This document shows positions 1-9,430 of a stretch of DNA of 30,000 bases, piece after piece. This DNA comes from Conus ventricosus (taxonomy: Eukaryota > Mollusca > Gastropoda > Neogastropoda > Conidae), in the NCBI GenBank assembly GCA_018398815.1, contig CM031611.1:82634859-82664858 (forward strand). The letters are read 5' to 3'. Below the pieces are notes generated by a model that worked only from the letters and a program-made list of their open reading frames with translations, did not search any database and was not told where the DNA came from. Both the position numbers and the translations under genes were made by a program. Position 1 is the stretch's first letter. Every line of letters starts with the position of its first letter.

Positions 1-164
1 GTGATTCCAACGGAATCAAACCAAAGCCACAGACGTGGAGAGGACATGGAAACTGAGATCATGTGAGAGCAGGGCATGAAGGGCCACAGAATTTGAAACG
101 TTTTTTATGTGATCGATGAGAATGAGGATGATGAAGATGATAGTACGGATTTCCATTTTCCAGT

Positions 165-475
165 CTGAGACTACACTGACAGGGCTGTACTCTTACAATT
201 ACTTCTATAATATATCCCAGCATCAGCCAGGCCCAAGAGATACAGACACCTGCAGTGTTCGTCAGGAAATTTGAGCAACACTCTCAGAGACGCATCCATT
301 AAGTGGATGAAACTCAACTGTATGGTCCCAGTCTTCCAAACTGAGCCCGTAGCAAACTCAAGTCTGGTTAAGAGCCGGTTAGGGCAGAAAAATCCTACAT
401 GGCTCTGATGGGAGTTGAACCCACGATCGCCCACCCAGGGGTCCATGATGCTAACGGCGGCTGGTGTTTTGACTC
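165..475 (-). repeat. tRNA-derived SINE-like repeat
   Basis: Read on the minus strand, the 5' part looks like the inner half of a tRNA gene. A box-A-like stretch lies at 443-454 and a box-B-like stretch (GGGTTCAACTC) at 412-422. About 230 bases of unrelated body follow, as in tRNA-derived SINEs. RNA polymerase III internal promoters of this form drive SINE transcription; the element encodes no protein. The tail near 165-180 has no clear poly-A or simple repeat, so the 3' boundary is approximate. A degenerate tRNA gene is less likely because the acceptor stem does not close. The family name is unknown to me. Confidence 0.5.
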
Positions 476-782
476 ATATTGATGTGAGGCTCAGGCCATA
501 ACTCTTTTACAATCCGTGGGGCTTTGTCGTTGTACAGAAGTACACTTCTGATGAAGGCTACATGGTTTTGCTTCAGCAGTATGTTTAACTTGACTTGCTT
601 CTCTGGCCTTGATCAGGAACAGTCCAGTGACGTGATCGTTGCTCTATGCTATAGATGGAATGAAGTTTCCTACGATGAGTTTTAGCAGCGCTGCCTTAGA
701 ATCAAAATATCTAACTGTCGTGACGGTTAGCCTTCAAAAAAAAAAAATGACAGGCTTTCGCGGTTTGAGCAGAAGGTGCCTG
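476..782. other. No gene seen
   Basis: Mixed-composition unique-looking sequence between the SINE-like repeat and the 37-bp array. I see no coding signature, RNA gene or repeat in it apart from an A run at 737-747. Confidence 0.5.
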
Positions 783-1017
783 TTTTCGCCCAGGAATCAC
801 TATGAGACTGTCTCTGGAGTTTCGCCCAGGGAATCACTATGAGACTGTCTCTGGAGTTTCGCCCAGGGAATCACTATGAGACTGTCTCTGGAGTTTCGCC
901 CAGGGAATCACTATGAGACTGTCTCTGGAGTTTCGCCCAGGGAATCACTATGAGACTGTCTCTTGAGTTTCTCGTCCCCAGGGAATCACTATGAGACTGT
1001 CTCTGGAGTTTCTCGTC
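783..1017. repeat. 37-bp tandem array, about 6 copies
   Basis: The unit includes CCCAGGGAATCACTATGAGA and repeats with a period of exactly 37 bases: the string GTTTCGCCCAGGG starts at 818, 855, 892 and 929. The last two copies carry a small insertion (TTTCTCGTCC) that lengthens the unit to about 41. The central copies are almost identical, which suggests recent expansion or homogenisation. Reading frames through the array are by-products of the period. Confidence 0.92.
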
Positions 1018-1150
1018 CACTCCCACTCCCAGGATGCAGAGCTTGTACACGGGCTCTGTGTTGTTGCTGTCCTACATTTATATGAGCATACTGAGCCTAA
1101 GACCCATTCTGGGTTCTTTTGTAGAGACTCAAGGAAAGAGAGTGAGAGGA

Positions 1151-1156
1151 GACAGG

Positions 1157-1191
<35 letters not shown>

Positions 1192-1226
1192 GGACAGACA
1201 GACAGGAGGGGAGAGATTTTACAAAC

Positions 1227-1283
<57 letters not shown>

Positions 1284-1411
1284 TTTTACAAGCGTAATTG
1301 ACTTTGAGAGGAGAGAGGAGAGGAGAGAGAGGGAGAGAGAGAGGGAGAGAGAGAGAGAGAGAGAGAGAAGAGATTTTACAAAGCTGTAATTGACTTTGAG
1401 AGAGAGAGAGA

Positions 1412-1461
<50 letters not shown>

Positions 1462-1480
1462 AGAGAGGAGATGAGAAACA
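1151..1480. repeat. (GACA)n and (GA)n microsatellite with embedded motif
   Basis: A GACA tract (about 1157-1207) is followed by long GA tracts to 1480. The GA tracts are interrupted three times by a non-repetitive motif of the form GATTTTACAA, at about 1215, 1280 and 1372. Two of these copies continue into a shared GTAATTGACTTTGAGAG. The block is therefore a higher-order repeat of GA tract plus motif, not plain microsatellite. Confidence 0.9.
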
Positions 1481-1549
1481 GAGAAAACACAAGAGACAAA
1501 CAGACAGACACAGGGGAGGAGAATAAACCTTGACAAACAAGGAAAACCT

Positions 1550-1600
1550 GGGGGGCGGGGGGGGGGGGGGGGGAGGGGGGGGGGGGGGGAGGGGGGAAGG
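1550..1600. repeat. Poly-G tract
   Basis: About 50 nearly pure G bases broken by one C and a few A. It could form G-quadruplexes, and its length is likely to be unreliable in the assembly. Confidence 0.9.
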
Positions 1601-2180
1601 ATCTCAGCAGTGAATGAAATGAACAGACAGAATGAAGGGAAAAAAGGGGCGCACATACTCCAAATCAACAAGCTCACTGACTAATTGTCATACTTAACTG
1701 GCCCGGAAGACCAATTACATAGCATAATGACGATCCAAACGGTTACTGCACGATTATCATATTAAGTGACTGAGAACGTTCTGTGCAGCGGTGAGGACCT
1801 GTCGGCTGAAGTCAGTCTGACAAGGGATGGAAATGGTCCTACACCAGTCTGCCATCGTCCCCGTCATACACGACCCTCATTAGGGGCAGCTGAATACACT
1901 CGCTCGTTCACGCACACGCGGGTGCACACACACACACGCCGCACGTACACACTCTTACACATACAGGGTGTAGATGAGTGTTTGCAGGCATTATTTACTG
2001 TACACAAGTCGTGGGTAGTAGATTTCAGATAAAGAATTATTTTGTCATTTATCCTAATACTTTAGAAACTATTTCAAGTGTTTTTAGACCCCCAAAAAGT
2101 GCGTGTTGGGAGAGGAAACGGTTTTAAAGATGAAGAAAAGATAAGGAAAAGGGCTGTAAATTGTGAATATTTGCAAACGC
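1601..2180. other. No gene seen; short CA tract
   Basis: Unique-looking sequence with a short CA/CACG-rich patch at about 1911-1945. I see no coding or RNA gene signature. Confidence 0.45.
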
Positions 2181-2182
2181 GC

Positions 2183-2190
2183 GTGCACGC

Positions 2191-2255
<65 letters not shown>

Positions 2256-2310
2256 GGCACACACGCAGGCACGCACGCACGCACGCACGCACCACGCACG
2301 CACACACTTC
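2183..2310. repeat. (CA)n / (CACG)n microsatellite
   Basis: Long CA run followed by CACG-type units at about 2250-2308. The poly-His/Thr and poly-Cys/Val frames here are repeat artefacts. Confidence 0.95.
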
Positions 2311-2422
2311 AGACTCAGACACTTAACACCCATCGTGTCAGTCTCAATATGTCATTCTTCCAGATCAGAATCATTAGCAATGCATTGCTAGCTGTTCAGT
2401 CACACTACACAGCTAACGTAAC

Positions 2423-2683
2423 GGACATTCCCACCAAGAGAACTGCCCATGGCCTTCCCTTTCTGTAACGTCCATCGGGTTTACTGTTCTGGACATTGCC
2501 ACCAAGGAGAACTGCCCATTTCCCTTTCTGTAGCGTCCATCAGGTTTACTGTTCTGGACATTCCCACCAAGGAACTGCCCAGTTTCCCTTTCTGTAGGCG
2601 TCCATCGGGTTTACTGTTCTGGACATTCCCACAAGAGAACTGCCCATTTCCCTTTCTGTAGCCTCCATCGGGTTTACTGTTCT
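2423..2683. repeat. 65-68-bp tandem array, 4 copies
   Basis: The unit begins GGACATTCCCACCAAG and ends GGGTTTACTGTTCT, with copies starting at 2423, 2491, 2556 and 2621. Copies differ by a few substitutions and 1-3-base indels. The array stands alone between unique sequence and has no coding signature. Confidence 0.92.
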
Positions 2684-2775
2684 TAGGCCACAGGGGGAAA
2701 TATATGCAGCAGATGAAATCTTGATCGAGATACTCAATATCTCATTTGAACTCTGATAAGTAATGGCCGTAAAGA

Positions 2776-2841
2776 AAACAAACAAACAAACAAATGAATG
2801 AATGAGTGAATTAATGAATAATGGAATTTGCACACACACGC

Positions 2842-2916
<75 letters not shown>

Positions 2917-2955
2917 ACGCACGCACGCACGCACGCACGCACGCACGGCACGCAG

Positions 2956-3035
<80 letters not shown>

Positions 3036-3050
3036 CACACGCACACAAAC
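2776..3050. repeat. Compound microsatellite: (CAAA)n(TGAA)n, (CA)n, (CACG)n, (CA)n
   Basis: A CAAA/TGAA tract (2776-2822) precedes a CA run to about 2914, a CACG-type segment (about 2915-2957) and another CA run to about 3032. The CACG island is flanked by CA on both sides, which gives the block a roughly symmetric layout. Confidence 0.95.
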
Positions 3051-3776
3051 ACCGTGAAAACTCAAGTACATGTATACATAAAAACGTATGACACTCTTAT
3101 TCTTCAGTTCTTCAAAACGGATCTAGGGGACAGAGAAGGAAGGGGAGAGTATGCATCATGTGAAATAGAGATTAGAGCGTGGTATGAATGCAACAACTCC
3201 TAGACCCTGCTCCTCTCCCCCTCCCTCCCCCCATCCCCCCATTCTCGTCCTCCTCCAAACCGGCCTCCTTACACAGGAAAGACGCACAGAGTGAAATATA
3301 TGTTCAGAATTATAAGAATAAGCACAACTACCTTAAGAAGCCTCGCAACTGATCCTTGTGTCACTCACACAGAAAAAAAAACAACAACAAACAAACACCA
3401 AACAGATCCCGTCAAAGGAAATAACAGCTGAACAACCACAGCAACAAGTTGTTAATTTGTCATCTGTGTTGGCTCTGGCTGGTTATGTGTTGTACAATAT
3501 CTGTTGACGTTTGTTTCTTTGTTAGCGTTGCTGGTTTATTAGCGCTGTTCATACGTGTGATCATGCCTTAATGCTTGTTTGATTGTTGGATTGTTGATGC
3601 TGTCTGGACGCGTTTCTATGCACGATATTACTGGTAATTAGCGCCACAGAAACGAACAGCCAACAACACCAACTGTAACAGCATGAGTTCGGCTTGGACC
3701 CTTCTAGGGTGTCATTAGCAGGCCATTACTTGGAGCTATTTCCATAGTGCCAGAGGAGAATAAAGGAACCACAGGA
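3051..3776. other. No gene seen
   Basis: Mixed-composition sequence with a small C-rich patch at 3205-3250 and an A-rich patch near 3373. No coding, RNA or repeat signature found. Confidence 0.45.
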
Positions 3777-3835
3777 CTGGGGGGAGGTGACGGGGGTGGG
3801 GGGGGTGGGAGTGGGATGGGAGGGGGTAGAAACTA
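3777..3835. repeat. G-rich low-complexity tract
   Basis: GGGGGTGGG-type sequence capable of G-quadruplex formation. Sequence from 3836 to about 4290 shows no gene. Confidence 0.7.
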
Positions 3836-4289
3836 TAGGGTAACTATGATGGAACACGGCCTACGTACGTTCGTTTATGTACTCGCACACACTCATGCAC
3901 GAACCTCACACGCGCATACCAACATATTCATACAATCGCGCTTTTTGGTACACGTTATTATCGTACAGAAATGTGCTTATTAATAAATAAAGAAAACAAT
4001 TCTATATGTAGAGTGTTCCTCGATATTATTGTAGCGCAGATTCATATGGTCGGTTCAGAATGACGCTGAACTGCTGCAGGGTTTGGGGAAGAAGAGGACG
4101 AGGAGGGCGTACCAGTGGGGGAATGGGACACTGTTAGGGATATAGAAAATCACATCCGTGTTGGAAGAGAAGGGTAAAGACACTTGTTTATGGGAACACA
4201 TCTTATCATATATACACAATTTTGAGATGCAATACCATGAATGCGGAACAAATGGGAAGAGGGGGAAGTAGGGATGTTGGAACGGGGAT

Positions 4290-4325
4290 CTGAAGGGGGG
4301 GGGGGGTGGGGGGGGGGGGGAGGGG
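4290..4325. repeat. Poly-G tract
   Basis: Runs of G broken by single T and A bases, followed by G-rich sequence to about 4405. Confidence 0.85.
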
Positions 4326-4541
4326 CGAATGTAAGGGTAAAATGTGGTGGAGACAAGGTCATGGGGATTTGGGTTTGGGGAGGGTGGAGGATGGGGTGGA
4401 AGTGGGTTGTCGACATTTTCATGACTTGGTTTCTCGAGTTAATCACGGGTGTCTGTCTGCCACAATGTCGTCATTAACAAAATCCCCTGTGGATGACCAA
4501 CTACTGCTCAAAATGGTGGGAAGAACAGACGTGCTGTTTTC

Positions 4542-4680
<139 letters not shown>

Positions 4681-4766
4681 ATGGTGAACAATTACGTAGT
4701 GGGGGAAAACAAGTGCAGGTTAACAATTCTTCAGTCATTATAGTAATGACTTGGCAAAGATTTGAA
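4681..4766 (+). repeat. 86-bp dispersed repeat, copy 1
   Basis: This segment matches 19643-19728 with about eight substitutions and no indels by eye. Both copies start right at the end of a microsatellite (GA here, TA there) and end at an A-rich stretch. That layout is typical of short non-autonomous elements that carry or seed a microsatellite. No coding capacity. Family unknown. Confidence 0.8.
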
Positions 4767-4829
4767 CTATAAAAAAATAATAATAATAAAAAAAACAAAA
4801 AAATGAAGATGAAGAAAATGGGGGGGAAA

Positions 4830-5014
<185 letters not shown>

Positions 5015-5015
<1 letters not shown>

Positions 5016-5707
5016 ATAATCCTGTTCGCATAAACACGATATAATAATCGATATACACAAGAATAAAGGTGGTGCTACCACACCGCCAAACGTAGGGAAC
5101 AATTACAACACAGAAGCAACACGTTTCGACCCTTCAGTCTTCTACATGCCAGACTACACCTGAAAAAGAGGAGACCAACGGCACCAAAGAAGAAAGATGA
5201 TGGAAACGGCTGCAGAAGATGGACATGGTACTTTGTTTGACGGGAGAGTGGGGATGTGACGGGAGTGACCCTCCCTATTTACACAACTTTGCCAACGGTT
5301 GAATAATAACAGATGATAGAATCATTATCCCAAACACCGGCACCCTTTCTTCGTTCAGCAGTTATAATCTTTCAGGGATTGTCAACTGCATCCACTGATA
5401 CTAACAAGACATTTTAAGAGTTAAACGGGGTTTGCAATTCCCGAAATTTCAGTACGTACATTTAAGACATACTCATGTTTATTAAAATATTCATATTGTT
5501 ATGTCTCCTGCAATGCAAGACAACATGTGAGAGATGATGTATTATTTTTAAACTCTGTGTCTTTTTCATGTTGTAAAACTGATAGGCAATTTAAAGAAAA
5601 AAAGCGAGAATGTTCGAAGGTCGGCAACAGTCGGTTTAACTTTGCTAGTTTCCGTTGGTTCTGCTAACTTCACTGTGGCATGGGAATATGTTTTGCACTT
5701 GTGTGTG
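5015..5707. other. No gene seen; possible transposon-end relic at 5105-5160
   Basis: Mostly unique-looking AT-rich sequence. On the minus strand, 5110-5140 reads GAAGACTGAAGGGTCGAAAC, a small stem-loop followed by GAAAC that recalls the ends of some retroelements. The match is too weak for a firm call. Confidence 0.3.
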
Positions 5708-5730
5708 TGGGGGGGGGGGGGGGGGGGGGA
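5708..5730. repeat. Poly-G tract
   Basis: A run of about 20 G bases after a GTGTGTG stretch, with further G-rich sequence to about 5808. Confidence 0.85.
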
Positions 5731-5839
5731 AGGAGGGGGCAGAGTCTTCTGTGTTTTCTAAAAAAGTGGGAAAGTATAGAGGGGCAGGGGGTCGGTGGGG
5801 TGGGGATCTCATTTTCCAAAATTCTGGAGGGGATATTCT

Positions 5840-6880
5840 GTCATCTTATAAGTTTATGTAAAAGTTGATATTCTCTAATCTTACAATTTTCTATAAAAAA
5901 CGTTTAGTCTGATAAATTAATGTAAAAGCGGATATTCTCTAATCTTACAAACTCCTTTAAAAGCGGATGTTCTCTAATCTTACAAGTTCCCGTAAAAGCG
6001 GATATTCTCTAATCTTACAAACTCCTGTAAAAGCGGATGTTCTCTAATCTTACAAGCTCCGGTAAAAGCGGATGTTCTCTAATCTTACAAACTCCTGTAA
6101 AAATCGGATGTTCTCTAATCTTACAAGTCCTGTAAAATCGGATGTTCTCTAATCTTACAAGCTCCCATAAAAGCGAATATTCTCTAATCTTACAAGCTCC
6201 TGTAAAAGTGGATATTTTTTAATCTTACAAGCTCTCGTAAAAGCGGATATTCTCTAATCATTACAAGGTCCTGTAAAAGCGAATATTCTCTAATCTTACA
6301 AGCTCTCTTTAAAAGCGGATATTCTCTAATCTTACAAGCTCCTGTTAGAGGCGGATATTCTCTAATCTTACAAGCTCCTGTAAAAGTGGATATTCCTCTA
6401 ATTTTACAAGCTCCTGTACAAGCGGATCTTCTCTAATCTTACAAGCTCCTGTTAAAGCGGATGTTCTCTAATCTTACAAAGCTCCCCATTAAAGCGGATA
6501 TTCTCTAATTTACAAGCTCCTGTAAAAGCAGATATTCTCTAATCTTGCAAGCTCCTGTAGAAGCGGATATTCTCTAATCTTACAAGCTCCCGTAAAAAGC
6601 GGATGTTCTCTAATCTTACAAGCTCCTGTAGAAGCGGATATTCTCTAATCTTACAAGCTCCTGTAAAAGCGGATATTCTCTAATCTTACAAGCTCCTGTA
6701 AAAGCGGATATTCTAATCTTACAGTCCTGTAAAAGCGGATGTTCTCTAATCTTACAAGCTCCTGTAAAAGCGGGGTGTCTCTAATCTTACAAGCTCCTGT
6801 AAAAGCGGATGTTCTCTAATCTTACAAGCTCCTGTAAAAAAGCGGATGTTCTCTAATCTTACAAGCTCCTGTACAAGCAG
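5840..6880. repeat. 35-bp satellite array, about 28 copies
   Basis: The unit contains GCGGATATTCTCTAATCTTA and the alternating segment AAGCTCCTGTAAAA, with a mean period of 35 bases. I count about 28 occurrences of the TCTAATCTTA core between 5874 and 6854. Two main variants alternate irregularly (GGATATTC and GGATGTTC). The first copies at the left are the most diverged, which suggests that the array grew toward the right or was homogenised there. Units are contiguous without unique spacers, so this is not a CRISPR array. Confidence 0.96.
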
Positions 6881-6896
6881 GCAGTCGTGGGGGAAA

Positions 6897-7090
6897 ATGG
6901 GGGGGGGGGGAACTGAGGCATGCACCCTAAGATGCCGCCCGTATTAAATTTTTGACTTCAAATATTTGAGAATTGGACTGAGATTGAGAGGAGGGATGGT
7001 AGTCTGGTCCCCCCGCCCCCACCCCAACATTTTCAGCAGGGGGGGGGGGGGGGGAGACATTCTCGTCCGCCGGCGCCCCCTCCCCCCGGG
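6897..7090. repeat. G/C-rich low-complexity patches
   Basis: Poly-G at about 6897-6910 and again at 7040-7055, each followed by mixed sequence and C-rich stretches (7010-7025, 7070-7090). Confidence 0.7.
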
Positions 7091-7698
7091 TGTTCCTCTC
7101 TTCTTGGTTCTGATGCCACCACTTCACAAACTGGTACTCAATGTGATGAAATCGTTCTGCTCAAGTACGATTGTGTGTTTGTTTTTTTTTTTTTCATTTC
7201 CAATATTTGGAGCAATCGTTATATAATGTCTCAGACAAGAGGGTGGGCCTATCTGAAAAGCACTGAATCCAATTTTCATTTCCGGTCCTCTCATTCCTCC
7301 GCGTGCCATTCACGTCCTGCTGTCTCCCACCAACCCCACCACACCTCCCACTCCTCCACAATGCTCCCCGTTCCCACCCCAGATGTGTTTTCGCAGAACA
7401 CAGAGGCCACACGCCACAATTACCCAGCTCCTCCCCAAACCCCTCTCAGCGGACGCAAACACTGCGCTAATGGTCTTCTCCCCGCCGTAGCGGTGCTGCT
7501 GGTCAAAGGAAAGGCTCTGCCAGTTGCTGATAGCATGAAGTTAATTTACCACTGCATACGGATCAGCGTCTATCTGAACGACGGCGGCGACGGGGAAGAG
7601 ACAGGGGAGGAAGGGCCCAATGCAGCACCGTGTTTGCATGTTTCCAGCATAGAAAGTGTGTAGAGTTGCATTAGTGTGGCGTGATTTCTGTATGTTGT
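7091..7698. other. No supported gene; one 162-codon open frame
   Basis: This is the longest stretch in the left half without obvious repeats. A plus-strand frame runs from 7175 to 7663 but has no recognisable domain, signal peptide or splice pattern. Its first part is T-rich and its middle is Pro/His/Ser-rich. I treat it as chance, since a host exon could not be distinguished without transcript data. Confidence 0.3.
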
Positions 7699-7760
7699 TA
7701 TGTGCTAGAAATAGAGAACTCTATTGGTTTACACACGTACACACACACACACACACACAC

Positions 7761-7813
<53 letters not shown>

Positions 7814-7865
7814 TTATATATATATATATATATATAATATATATGTGTGTGTGTGTGTGGTGTGT

Positions 7866-7914
<49 letters not shown>

Positions 7915-7955
7915 GCGTGTGTAACCAATAAAGAGTTCTCTATTTCTAGCACATA
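7699..7955. repeat. 257-bp hairpin-forming inverted repeat with microsatellite arms
   Basis: The left arm (7699-7735) contains TGTGCTAGAAATAGAGAACT and the right arm (7918-7955) is its reverse complement, with a two-base indel near ATTGGTT. Between them lie CA, then TA, then GT tracts, which are also complementary. Almost the whole segment can therefore fold back on itself. It could be a fold-back (MITE-like) element or a palindrome made by replication slippage and template switching. Confidence 0.88.
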
Positions 7956-8116
7956 TAGAGTTCAGTTTTCCCGCAAGGCAGAGCGTTTCACAATTGAACA
8001 ATACGCGAATATATGCCGGTAAGTCCATTCTATTATGAAGGAAATTCATCTGCCCTATTTGCCACGTAACATGACAAGCTTTCGCTGAAAGGCTTGATTC
8101 ACTATGACAACAGACA

Positions 8117-8117
<1 letters not shown>

Positions 8118-8160
<43 letters not shown>

Positions 8161-8196
8161 ACCCCCCCCCCCCCCCCCCACCCCCCCCCCCCCCAA
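8118..8196. repeat. Poly-C tract
   Basis: Nearly 80 C bases broken only by two single A bases and ending in an A run. It is one of the longest homopolymers in the window. Confidence 0.95.
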
Positions 8197-8294
8197 AAAA
8201 AAGTCCTGAAAATTCTTAAAGAATCCCTTACCATATTAGTTTTCACTATTTGCCCATTATCAACGAACTGAGCACCCACCTGCCTCCAGCACAA

Positions 8295-8323
8295 CCACAC
8301 AACATCTCTCTCCTTCCTCTCTC

Positions 8324-8363
<40 letters not shown>

Positions 8364-8372
8364 CTCTCTCTC
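8295..8372. repeat. (CT)n microsatellite
   Basis: Pyrimidine-only CT and CCT units. Confidence 0.9.
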
Positions 8373-8390
8373 AAAGATGGAGAAGTAGAA

Positions 8391-8540
8391 GTAAGGTACC
8401 GAAGGAAAAGAAAGAAGAAGGACAAGAAGAAGGTAAAAGGAACCAAAAGGACAAGAAAAGCAAAGAAGGAAAAGAAAGAAGGACAAGAAGAAGGTACAAG
8501 GAACAAAAAGGACAAAAAAGCAAAGAAGGAAAAGAAGTAA
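8391..8540. repeat. Purine-rich tandem repeat, about 65-bp unit, 2 copies
   Basis: The block AAGGAAAAGAAAGAAGGACA plus the following AGAAGAAGGT and GGACAAGAAAAGCAAAG recurs once with small changes. The strand is almost pure A/G, so a Lys/Glu-rich frame is expected by composition alone. Confidence 0.75.
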
Positions 8541-8880
8541 GCCGAGGACAAACCTGATTTCCATCCATGCTCCCATGCACACACTTTTAAGTGTCTACAG
8601 AACACAGTAAATCGCTTGATAGCCATCTTAAAGACAAGCACCCAGGCCACCATTCCAAGTCTGGCAGAACGAGGTCTAAAAACAGTTGTGTGCCTACCTG
8701 ACTGCCTGGCTGGGAGCAAAAGAATAGGGTCCCTGCATCCCCGGAATGTCCATTTTCAGCCAGGCAGTCTCTACACTGCAGGTGAGTATCATCCCCACCT
8801 GTGATGATGGAAAACCAACACACCACATTAGCGGCTAGGAGTCCAGCAAGCCAACAAACATAGTGTTGATGTTTCTGTGT
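8541..8880. other. No gene seen
   Basis: Unique-looking sequence. It contains an 11-base inverted pair (CTGCCTGGCTG near 8702 and CAGCCAGGCAG near 8757) and a good splice-donor-like CAGGTGAGT at 8779-8787. No exon can be supported from these alone. Confidence 0.35.
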
Positions 8881-8881
8881 G

Positions 8882-9019
8882 TTCTGACTCGGAGTCTAAT
8901 CAAAGTTTACCTTAGGGAAATTTTCGGCCAGCTACTTAGCTGGTCTTCATCAGCCCCGATTGACTGGTAGTTGTGGTGGGTGTTGGTGTTCTCTGAGTTG
9001 TCCTCACTGGTGGAGTGAT
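8882..9019 (-). repeat. Left inverted terminal repeat of Penelope-like fragment
   Basis: Matches the reverse complement of 9431-9560. Shared blocks include GGGAAATTTTCGG, GGTCTTCATCAG and GGTGGGTGTTGGTGT. On the minus strand it carries a hammerhead-like core. Confidence 0.85.
8885..8963 (-). ncRNA. Hammerhead-ribozyme-like motif, left copy
   Basis: On the minus strand the core CTGATGA (8953-8947) is followed by a stem-loop, CCAGCT-AAGT-AGCTGG, and then GAAA (8925-8922). These are the two invariant strands of a hammerhead around stem II. A stem I can form between TCGGGG just before CTGATGA and CTCCGA (8889-8894) downstream. Penelope-like elements are known to carry hammerheads in their terminal repeats. 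Weak points: one unpaired extra base beside stem II, and the base pair expected next to the cleavage site is not canonical in my alignment. It may be inactive. Confidence 0.45.
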
Positions 9020-9345
9020 TGGTGTTCAGCACACACTTGTAAATAGGGGGTGGGGGGAGGGGGCAGGTCATAGCCACAGTCTCTGTTCAAGCTTGGTTTT
9101 CTCTCCCTGATTTCTATTGCTTCTTTCACTTTCCTTTTTGTGAACTGTGATTCAGCTGCAATTATGGTGGCTTGAAACTTGTTGGTATGGTGGGTTGTTG
9201 TTGTCAAATGTTCATAATATGCAGAAGACGTTTTGGTAGTGTATTCAGTTAGCCTTGTTTTCAAAGGCCGAGCAGTTTTTCCAATTATAGTCCTCACTGC
9301 ACTCCTCACATTGAATGTGATACACCACAACCACTTTTCTTTTCC
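9004..9345 (-). pseudogene. GIY-YIG endonuclease remnant of a Penelope-like element
   Basis: In Penelope-like elements the GIY-YIG nuclease nicks target DNA for insertion. On the minus strand I see, in order: a segment reading YHIQCEEC (about 9323-9300) in one frame; then, after a one-base frame change, GKTARPLKTRL (about 9282-9250); an SAYYEHLTTTTHH segment; and KRKVKEAIEIRERKPSLNRD (about 9130-9071) with the family's conserved Glu and Asn-Arg-Asp. GYDLPP follows, as at the end of many of these proteins. Everything N-terminal, including reverse transcriptase, is missing. The frame ends at 9004, inside the left inverted repeat. The fragment cannot encode a working protein as given. Confidence 0.75.
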
Positions 9346-9430
9346 AACTCTGTTCTGTCCTTGACTTTTGTAACCTGTGATCGTATTGAATTCACTGGTT
9401 TGTGTAATACTTGAACGTGGTGTTAGCGTG

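Noticed and set aside
948..1677. Ser/Leu-rich minus-strand frames of 150-187 codons
   Set aside because: They translate GA microsatellite and the 37-bp array; the residue pattern follows the repeat period.
2074..3203. Long poly-His/Thr and poly-Cys/Val open frames
   Set aside because: They are translations of CA/GT tracts in every frame and strand, with no other coding sign.
5840..6880. CRISPR array
   Set aside because: Units are contiguous 35-bp copies without unique spacers, and the DNA is eukaryotic.
7175..7663. 162-codon plus-strand frame as a gene
   Set aside because: No recognisable domain, no homologue I know, and poly-T near its start; length alone is not evidence.
8779..8787. Splice donor CAGGTGAGT
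   Set aside because: Single consensus sites are common by chance and no exon can be attached.
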